From Kiritimatiellia bacterium (GTDB taxonomy: Bacteria; Verrucomicrobiota; Kiritimatiellia; RFP12; UBA1067), in assembly GCA_017411125.1 (NCBI GenBank), contig JAFPNP010000344.1:1-14658 (forward strand): 14,658 nucleotides of DNA. The letters are read 5' to 3'. This document shows positions 1-9,973 of this stretch, piece by piece. The notes below the pieces were generated by a model, which saw nothing but the letters and a program-made list of their open reading frames with translations, was not told where the DNA came from and searched no databases. Position 1 is the stretch's first letter, and every line of letters begins with the position of its first letter. A program made the translations under genes and the position numbers.

Positions 1-1221
<1,221 letters not shown>

Positions 1222-1251
1222 TTGAAATCTCTCCTTTTGTCGAAACTGGGA

Positions 1252-5187
<3,936 letters not shown>

Positions 5188-5194
5188 TTGCTTA

Positions 5195-5200
5195 CCTTTC
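5195..5200 (-). promoter_or_regulatory. rpoB ribosome binding site (decides start)
   Basis: GAAAGG on the minus strand, 7 nt upstream of the ATG at 5187. It supports that ATG over the in-frame TTG at 5202, which would place the initiation codon just upstream of this site with no Shine-Dalgarno of its own. Confidence 0.75.
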
Positions 5201-5242
5201 AATACAAGTTGTTGTTGTCGCTTGGACGATTGAAACTACCGT

Positions 5243-5298
5243 TTCACCGCGAATGAAGTGTGGTAAGCAACCACTTTGTTAACTGTTTCGGCGGTGAA
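5243..5298 (-). promoter_or_regulatory. Structured 5' leader of rpoB mRNA
   Basis: The predicted transcript starts near 5298-5300. Its first bases, TTCACCGC (5298 to 5291), are perfectly complementary to GCGGTGAA (5250 to 5243). Inside this 8-bp stem is a second hairpin: AAGTGGT (5276 to 5270), a 5-nt loop, then ACCACACTT (5264 to 5256), which pairs with a single bulged base. A small hairpin GAAAC-GGTA-GTTTC (5245 to 5232) overlaps the outer 3' arm, so the two folds exclude each other. No U-run follows, so it is not an intrinsic terminator. The pairing is visible in the sequence; a regulatory or mRNA-stability role is inference. Confidence 0.5.
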
Positions 5299-5304
5299 GT
5301 GATA

Positions 5305-5333
5305 AGTATATCATTTTTCTTTCGGCCTGACAA
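5305..5333 (-). promoter_or_regulatory. Promoter of rpoBC (sigma70-type)
   Basis: On the minus strand, -35 TTGTCA (5333 to 5328), a 17-bp spacer and -10 TATACT (5310 to 5305). This is close to the sigma70 consensus with ideal spacing. An AT-rich tract at 5341-5363, upstream of the -35, could act like an UP element, although a C-run separates them. The predicted start near 5298-5300 gives a leader of about 110 nt. Confidence 0.8.
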
Positions 5334-5440
5334 GGGGGTAAATCGCGAAAATTACGATTTTTTCGCTGCGGGGCAAGCCGTTGGATTTATGCACAGCAGG
5401 CAAACAGGCGTCGTCCTTTCCCAAGCGAAAGAGGATAAAG

Positions 5441-5530
5441 ACGCGTTTTCCAAGGGGAGAATGCCGTCGCGACAAAGGGATGCCACGCTTTCCCTATAGG
5501 GAAGGGATGCCGCGCTTTCCCTATAGGGAT
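5441..5530. repeat. 27-bp palindromic tandem repeat with degenerate copies
   Basis: Two adjacent 27-bp units (5477-5503 and 5504-5530) differ at one internal base plus the last base. Each has GGGATGCC, then CGCTTT and the perfect palindrome CCCTATAGGG. Leftward (5441-5476) the pattern continues in degraded form: ACGCGTTTTCC then AATGCC, and GTCGCGAC (another perfect palindrome) followed by AAAGGGATGCC. The array lies between the 3' end of the GH5-GH43 gene and the rpoB promoter. Its function is unknown; it could be a protein-binding array, a transcription boundary or a small dispersed repeat family. Confidence 0.8.
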
Positions 5531-5609
5531 ATAAACACAAAGTGGGGTGTTTATGCGCACAAAGTGGGGTGTTTGTGTGCATAAAGTGGGGTGTTTGTGA
5601 TTATATCCC
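5526..5609. repeat. Three 22-bp tandem repeats inside a 9-bp inverted repeat
   Basis: The core AAAGTGGGGTGTTT occurs three times with an exact 22-bp period (starts 5539, 5561, 5583). Each core lies in a local dyad: ATAAACAC / GTGTTTAT in the first (perfect, 8 bp), GCGCACAAA / TTTGTGTGC in the second (one mismatch), and a weaker pair in the third. The set is bounded by the perfect inverted repeat GGGATATAA (5526-5534) and TTATATCCC (5601-5609). It abuts the 27-bp array and shares a few bases with it. No open frame here is credible. It could be an operator array, an iteron-like site or a very small non-autonomous element; the sequence alone cannot decide. Confidence 0.8.
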
Positions 5610-5743
5610 CTAAGGCATTTGCCGCTGCCCGTATAAAGTGAAGCGCCCCCCTTCCGCGCCGTGAACTAGCTGCCGAAACAAAGCTGCGACGCCAAGGAGA
5701 CTACCGGACGCGTCTAGTTTGAAATTACGACTGGCAGGATGCG
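5610..5743. other. Intergenic remainder downstream of the GH5-GH43 gene
   Basis: I see no gene, no RNA gene and no stem followed by a U-run here. There is a partial echo of the 22-bp repeat (ATAAAGTG near 5633) and a perfect 8-bp palindrome GACGCGTC (5707-5714). Transcription from the GH5-GH43 gene has no visible terminator before it reaches the repeat arrays and the rpoB promoter. Confidence 0.5.
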
Positions 5744-7786
5744 TTATTCCGTCATTACGACAGGGAGTATCTCGCCGCCAGGTCCGAACTCCATGCGGTC
5801 GATGCAGACGACGCGGTGGTGCGGGCCCTTGCTCGGAATCGGACGGCGATGGTAGCAGATGTACCACTCGTCCGTGCCGGGAACGCAGACGACGGAATGA
5901 TGCCCTGCACCTGTCGCAAGCGGCCTTTGTATGCCTAGCACTCTGCCCTTGAACTCGAACGGCCCGAACGGAGTGTCGCCGACGCTGTAGTTGACGCAGT
6001 AGTCGTCACGCGTCCAACTGCCGCTGGAATACATGAAATACCACTTCCCCTTTCGTTCAAACATCACCGAACCTTCGACGTAGTTTTTCGGCGTCATGTC
6101 CCGCCACATCGCGCCGTCCTCGAACGGAACAAGCGACTTGAAATCCTTTGCGAGCTTGACGAGGTTGCAGCGCCCCCACCCGCCGTAGAGCATGTACCAT
6201 TCGCCCTTGTACTCGAAGACATACTGGTCGATCGGCTGCGCTCTATTCCAAAAGCGGTCGACTAGCGGCTTGCCGATGAAATCGCGGTACGGACCTTCGG
6301 GACGATCGGCCACGGCCACGCCGATTCCGCCGTACTTCTCAAGCCCCGGTTCCTTCTGCGGCTCGCCATCCTTGCGCTTCCCTCCGACAGGATAGGCGTC
6401 GTTCGCGCTGAAGAAGAGGTAGTACTTGCCGCCAACCTCGTGCGCGTCGGGCGCCCACATCGCGCCCCGCGCCCACCTGACCTCGTTCGTCGTCAGGATA
6501 CGCTCGTGTTTCACCCAGGTCTTCAGGTCGCGGGACGAGAAGGCGTCTAAGAACGTCTGGTTGCGGAACCTGTCCGACGCCGTCGGGAACACCCAGTACT
6601 CGTTTCCGTACTTCCTAATCTGCGGATCCGCATACCAGCCCTCGAACAGCGGATTGGACGGACGCGACGGCGCGAACGCCGCGCCGGCGACGGCGGCACG
6701 AATCGTCGCCAACTCCTCCGCGTCGTATGGCGTGAAATCTCCGCGGTAGAAATCGTGCTGCCAAGGTCCCTTGTATGGCAGGTTCTCCGGGCGATGGCCC
6801 CAGCGGAGATGCGTCTGCGTCTTGCCGTTCACAAGTCCCCACGCAAGACAGCCGACGTTCGCCTCCTTGAAAAGGCCGAGGCAGTCCTTTACGGTCGATC
6901 CGACGGTGCGATTCATCCATTCTGTACAGACGACCGGACGCCCGCCGGCCATTTTCACTATTTCCTTTATTCTCTTCGCCGTATTCTCCCGGTTCGCATA
7001 GCAGTGAAATGTCACGACGTCGCTATTCTCAAGGAGAATCGCGTTCAAGGTCTTGTTGTTGTTCCATATTCCCGACGAGATCGGCTGCGACGGATTGACC
7101 TCGCGCGCCCAGGCGAACGTCTTCTTGAGAAGCGGGCAGGAGCGGAAGCCGAGTTTGCTGTTGGAAGGCTCGTTGTAGAGGTCCCAGAGGAAGATGCGCT
7201 TGTCGTCCTTGAAACGCGAAATCACGTCCTTCACGTATTTTTCAAGTTTAGGATGTTCGCGTTCGTCGATGACCATGGTGTGTCCGGGCGACGGACTCCA
7301 CGCCCAGGCGTACCACCCCTCCAGCGGCTCCGGCTGGCGTCCGACGACAGGATCCGTGTTCACGCCGAACGCGCAGTCGTCGAAGAAGATCGGCATAGCC
7401 TTGACCCCGGCCTCGTCGCACAGCGAAAGGAATTTCTCCAGCGTCGCGGCGAAATACTCCGGATCGTCCTCGTAGACCTTGTACTGCATCACGAAACGAA
7501 CGCAGTTCATGCCAAGTTCCGTCATCAGCCGCAGCTCCCGGCGTATGACGTCGGGCGAGAAACCGGTCTTGTCCCACATGGCCGTGTAGTTGATCGCATT
7601 AGCGGGGATGTAGTTGACGCCGCACCACCAAGGGTTCGCTTCGCCCCACGCCTTTGCCTTCTCTACGCTCCAGCGCGGCGCAGCTTCGGCGCAAAACGGC
7701 GCTGCAACCATGATTGCCGCACCAATCGCGGCAACGGCATGAGCTGTCAGATTGCGGGACGGATACTTGTCTTTCGGAACTCTCAC
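5744..7786 (-). CDS. Secreted two-domain glycoside hydrolase: GH5-like barrel plus GH43
   Basis: 680 aa from a GTG start preceded by AAAGGA (7795-7800) at 8 nt. Residues 1-36 are a Sec signal peptide (basic start, AVAAIGAAIMVAAPF core, AEA-AP cleavage). Residues about 40-360 form a clan-A (GH5-like) barrel: WDLYNEP with likely acid/base E206, FHCY near 260, and VVCTEW with likely nucleophile E289. Residues about 375-680 form a GH43 five-bladed propeller: YADP with base D387, WAPDAH with D447, and VEGS with acid E571, plus GAGHHSV near the end. All catalytic positions look intact in both halves. Substrate is probably arabinose- or xylose-containing plant glycan, from GH43 family knowledge; the exact specificity is not readable. 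The promoter is the 53-bp cassette at 8063-8115. The barrel is related to proteins often labelled beta-xylanase, but its subfamily is uncertain. Confidence 0.88.
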   Translation of the reverse strand: MRVPKDKYPSRNLTAHAVAAIGAAIMVAAPFCAEAAPRWSVEKAKAWGEANPWWCGVNYIPANAINYTAMWDKTGFSPDVIRRELRLMTELGMNCVRFVMQYKVYEDDPEYFAATLEKFLSLCDEAGVKAMPIFFDDCAFGVNTDPVVGRQPEPLEGWYAWAWSPSPGHTMVIDEREHPKLEKYVKDVISRFKDDKRIFLWDLYNEPSNSKLGFRSCPLLKKTFAWAREVNPSQPISSGIWNNNKTLNAILLENSDVVTFHCYANRENTAKRIKEIVKMAGGRPVVCTEWMNRTVGSTVKDCLGLFKEANVGCLAWGLVNGKTQTHLRWGHRPENLPYKGPWQHDFYRGDFTPYDAEELATIRAAVAGAAFAPSRPSNPLFEGWYADPQIRKYGNEYWVFPTASDRFRNQTFLDAFSSRDLKTWVKHERILTTNEVRWARGAMWAPDAHEVGGKYYLFFSANDAYPVGGKRKDGEPQKEPGLEKYGGIGVAVADRPEGPYRDFIGKPLVDRFWNRAQPIDQYVFEYKGEWYMLYGGWGRCNLVKLAKDFKSLVPFEDGAMWRDMTPKNYVEGSVMFERKGKWYFMYSSGSWTRDDYCVNYSVGDTPFGPFEFKGRVLGIQRPLATGAGHHSVVCVPGTDEWYICYHRRPIPSKGPHHRVVCIDRMEFGPGGEILPVVMTE

Positions 7787-8080
7787 GGACTTCTTCCTTT
7801 ATCCTTGATGGATGACCGGGGGCTGTCCCCGTGGAATCTATGCATTTCAACCTATTTCGCAAGCTTGACGGACGCCATGTGCGCGGACGGAGGGACGATT
7901 CCGCAAGGACTGCCGTCGAGTTTTGCCCGGACAGTTCCGCCGGCACCGATTCGGCCAAACAAGCAAAGGCGAACGGCGACGCAAACGCCAAGAGCAGAAT
8001 ATACGGGTTGTTGCATGACTTTCACTTTGATGTTTGTTTGACTTTTTTTGTTCTGACGTGTTCCCTCAAAAACGACGCAG
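7787..8080 (-). other. Long 5' leader of the GH5-GH43 gene
   Basis: About 290 nt separate the predicted transcription start (near 8076-8080) from the GTG start. The leader holds a short GC hairpin (CGGGG-ACAG-CCCCCG, 7816-7831) about 30 nt before the start codon and a 54-codon frame (7852-8016, minus, ATG to TAG) without a good Shine-Dalgarno. Nothing else is recognisable. A leader this long could carry regulation, but no known riboswitch was identified. Confidence 0.4.
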
Positions 8081-8115
8081 GCAGTATACACTATTCTGCA
8101 TCAGATAGCAACGCC
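8063..8115 (-). repeat. 53-bp promoter cassette, copy A
   Basis: An ungapped alignment with 9819-9871 gives 44 of 53 identical positions, and all nine differences are transitions. The block includes the -35, spacer, -10 and the first transcribed bases up to a conserved TTTGAGGG. Similarity fades outside these bounds on both sides. This copy drives the GH5-GH43 gene. Confidence 0.8.
8083..8111 (-). promoter_or_regulatory. Promoter of the GH5-GH43 gene
   Basis: On the minus strand, -35 TTGCTA (8111 to 8106), a 17-bp spacer and -10 TATACT (8088 to 8083). The geometry and -10 hexamer match the rpoB promoter and copy B. It begins 33 bp past the stop codon of the methyltransferase gene. Confidence 0.75.
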
Positions 8116-8143
8116 TTTTCCTGCCGCTGTCGCGCAAATCCGG

Positions 8144-8881
8144 CTAGCGGGACCTGCGGAAGAAAGCGGCGGCCACCGCGAACGCGCTGACGACGTTCAA
8201 GGAATTCTTCATGCCGTGCGACGGAATCTCCACCACCTCGTCCGCCATCGCCACCACGTCCGGGTCTAGGCCGAAGCGCTCGTTGCCGAGCAGCAAGGCG
8301 CAAGGCCACGCGGGCGACAGCCGGGACACGTCCGTCGCGCCGTCCGCCGTTTCGAGCGCGTAGATGCGCCGCCCCTCCGCGCGGAGGCGGTCGATCGCGT
8401 CGCGCACGTCGCCCGCCCGCTCCCACGGCGTCGTCTCGTCGGCGCCAAGCGCGGTCTTTTTCACCTGCGCGCTTTCGGGACCGGGAGTGTAGCCGCACAA
8501 AATCAGCCTGTCCGCGCCGAAGAAGTCCGCCGTGCGGAAAATTCCGCCGGAATTGAACGCGCTGCGCACGTTGTCCGCGACGACCGTGAACGCCGCCCGG
8601 TCGGCGCGGCCGGCGGGAGCGTCGGCCGTGCGGATCCCCATTTCGGAGTCCGTCACCTTCGCCCGCTTGTCCACGCGCTCCAGCGGCACTAGCGCAGCCT
8701 GCATGGAACGCAGCGTGGCGCCGGGCTGCAGAAGGTGGGCGAGACCAATCAGGCGCTTGGACCGTGCCGTGCGAAGGAAGTCGAACGCGGCAGCGCGCGC
8801 CGCGTCGTCGCCCGGAGCGTCGAACGCGGCCTGCACGAGGCGCAGAGCCTCCTTCCATTCGCCGGTGGAAAGGTCGATCAC
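8144..8881 (-). CDS. SpoU/TrmH-family RNA 2'-O-methyltransferase
   Basis: 245 aa. SPOUT-class enzyme that methylates a ribose 2'-OH in rRNA or tRNA using S-adenosylmethionine. The three SpoU motifs are present: NVRSAFNSGGIFRTA (104-118), LLLGNERFGL (196-205, with E201) and IPSHGMKNSLNVVSA (219-233), which form the trefoil knot. The N-terminal 95 residues resemble the accessory substrate-binding region of this family, but the target nucleotide cannot be deduced, so no symbol is given. The start is a GTG at 8881, 9 nt after the panC stop and with no Shine-Dalgarno, so translation is probably coupled to panC. A shadow frame overlaps it but has no motifs. The stop is TAG at 8144-8146; no terminator follows before the next promoter. 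Confidence 0.9.
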   Translation of the reverse strand: MIDLSTGEWKEALRLVQAAFDAPGDDAARAAAFDFLRTARSKRLIGLAHLLQPGATLRSMQAALVPLERVDKRAKVTDSEMGIRTADAPAGRADRAAFTVVADNVRSAFNSGGIFRTADFFGADRLILCGYTPGPESAQVKKTALGADETTPWERAGDVRDAIDRLRAEGRRIYALETADGATDVSRLSPAWPCALLLGNERFGLDPDVVAMADEVVEIPSHGMKNSLNVVSAFAVAAAFFRRSR

Positions 8882-8890
8882 GGCGTCACG

Positions 8891-9733
8891 TCACATCACG
8901 GCGTTGTCGATGAGGCGCGTCTTGCCGGCGTATGCGGCCAGAAGCACCGCCACGCCTTTTTCAAGCGTCGCGACGGGCGCAAGGGTGTCTGCGTCCACCG
9001 CCTCCACGTAATCGACGCGCAGCCCCGCCTTGCCAAGTTCGTCCCACGTTTCTTCCTTGACGGCCTTCCACGGACGCGGCCCGTTTTTCGCGCAAGCTTT
9101 CAGTTTCTTCAGGGCCCGCGAAAGCGCAAGCGCGCTTTCTTTTTCCGCGCCGGACAGATATGCGTTGCGCGAGCTCAAGGCAAGGCCGGAAGGTTCGCGC
9201 ACGATGGGCGCGACCACGATTTTCAGGTCGAAGTTCATGTCGCGCACCATGCGCCGTATGATCGTCTGCTGCTGGTAGTCCTTCTGTCCGAACACCGCGA
9301 AGTTCGGATGGACGATGTTGAAGAGCTTCGCAACCACCGTGCAAACCCCGCGGAAATGGCCTGGACGCCGCGCTCCGCACAGCGATCCGGAAAGCGCGCC
9401 GTCCTCGACCATCCACACGCTGTGGTCTGGAGCGTACATGTTTTCGGGCGTCGGGAAGAATATCGCGGTCGCGCCCGCCGCACGGCATTTCGCCGCGTCC
9501 GCCCGGTGGTCGCGCGGATACTGCGCATAGTCTTCTTTCGGGCCGAACTGCGTCGGATTGACGAAAACGCTAACCACTATTTCATCCGCGCCTTTCCGCT
9601 TTGCGGCGGCAATAAGGGACAAATGGCCTTCGTGAAGTGCGCCCATCGTAGGAACGAGGGCGATTTTGCGTCCTGCCAGACGCTGCGCGAGCGCCCAGCG
9701 TTGAAGTTTGTTTGGATCGTTGAATGTTCTCAT
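8891..9733 (-). CDS. panC: Pantoate--beta-alanine ligase (pantothenate synthetase)
   Basis: 280 aa, close to E. coli PanC (283). It joins pantoate and beta-alanine with ATP to make pantothenate, the coenzyme A precursor, in the cytoplasm. Motifs: VPTMGALHEGH (27-37) with nucleotide-binding H34 and H37, FVNPTQFGPKEDYAQYPR (57-74), GHFRGVCTVVAKLFNIV (125-141), FGQKDYQQ (148-155) and the KMSKS-like SSRN (187-190). The ATG at 9733 gives the standard N-terminus; the frame stays open far upstream, but that is antisense to the next gene and should not be annotated. The Shine-Dalgarno is weak. Other pantothenate genes (panB, panD) are not in the window. Expression is from promoter copy B, about 100 nt upstream, and the methyltransferase gene follows as the second cistron. 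Confidence 0.97.
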   Translation of the reverse strand: MRTFNDPNKLQRWALAQRLAGRKIALVPTMGALHEGHLSLIAAAKRKGADEIVVSVFVNPTQFGPKEDYAQYPRDHRADAAKCRAAGATAIFFPTPENMYAPDHSVWMVEDGALSGSLCGARRPGHFRGVCTVVAKLFNIVHPNFAVFGQKDYQQQTIIRRMVRDMNFDLKIVVAPIVREPSGLALSSRNAYLSGAEKESALALSRALKKLKACAKNGPRPWKAVKEETWDELGKAGLRVDYVEAVDADTLAPVATLEKGVAVLLAAYAGKTRLIDNAVM

Positions 9734-9818
9734 TTTGTCTGCAATTCCGCTAAGTACAAATAAAACAACGTTGCCGAAGAGAAGTGCTTCAAGGCGCGCG
9801 CCTGTGCAAACACAATGC

Positions 9819-9871
9819 CCCTCAAAGGCAACGCGGGTAGTATACACTATTCCGTACCAGATGGCAACGCC
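9819..9871 (-). repeat. 53-bp promoter cassette, copy B
   Basis: Partner of the sequence at 8063-8115 (44/53 identical, nine transitions, no transversions or gaps). This copy drives panC. It also carries GGCAACGC as a direct repeat at 9827-9834 and 9863-9870, which copy A has only in diverged form. Confidence 0.8.
9839..9867 (-). promoter_or_regulatory. Promoter of panC
   Basis: On the minus strand, -35 TTGCCA (9867 to 9862), a 17-bp spacer and -10 TATACT (9844 to 9839). The predicted start near 9832 gives a leader of about 100 nt before the ATG at 9733. Confidence 0.75.
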
Positions 9872-9925
9872 CATTTCCCCCAAACCGGCGTCGAAATTTA
9901 TTATTCGGCTGCGACGGTACGGAAT
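9849..9925. repeat. 10-bp inverted repeat linking divergent panC and GH127 promoters
   Basis: ATTCCGTACC (9849-9858) and its exact reverse complement GGTACGGAAT (9916-9925) are 57 bp apart. The left arm lies in the spacer of the panC promoter; the right arm lies about 25 bp upstream of the -10 of the plus-strand glycosidase gene. It could be a paired operator for one regulator, but 10 bp is short enough to be coincidence. Confidence 0.4.
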
Positions 9926-9947
9926 GCTCCCTGAAGACATGAGTTTT

Positions 9948-9956
9948 TGGTATAAT
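9948..9956 (+). promoter_or_regulatory. Extended -10 promoter of the arabinofuranosidase gene
   Basis: TGG-TATAAT (9948-9956) is a perfect -10 with the TGn extension. No good -35 lies 17 bp upstream (TCCCTG), as is usual for extended -10 promoters. The predicted start near 9963 leaves an 11-nt leader that still includes the GGGAG Shine-Dalgarno. Confidence 0.65.
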
Positions 9957-9973
9957 TTCCGTTGGGAGAAATC

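Noticed and set aside
5341..5366. Intrinsic terminator at GCGAAAA / TTTTCGC
   Set aside because: The stem is AT-rich and short, and no U-run follows on the minus strand. It more likely reflects the AT-rich region upstream of the rpoB promoter.
5352..5584. Short frames on both strands through the 27-bp repeats, with 9-residue repeating peptides
   Set aside because: The peptide repeat is a by-product of a DNA repeat whose period is divisible by three; no start context or family is visible.
5477..5609. CRISPR array
   Set aside because: The units are contiguous tandem repeats (27 and 22 bp) without unique spacers, and there are no cas genes.
7852..8091. Minus-strand frames in the GH5-GH43 leader, including one with a signal-peptide-like stretch (YILLLAFASPFAFACLAES)
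   Set aside because: The hydrophobic stretch has a TGA just upstream, only CTG/TTG possible starts, and is out of frame with the hydrolase; the 79-codon frame begins inside the -10. Too weak to call a gene or pseudogene.
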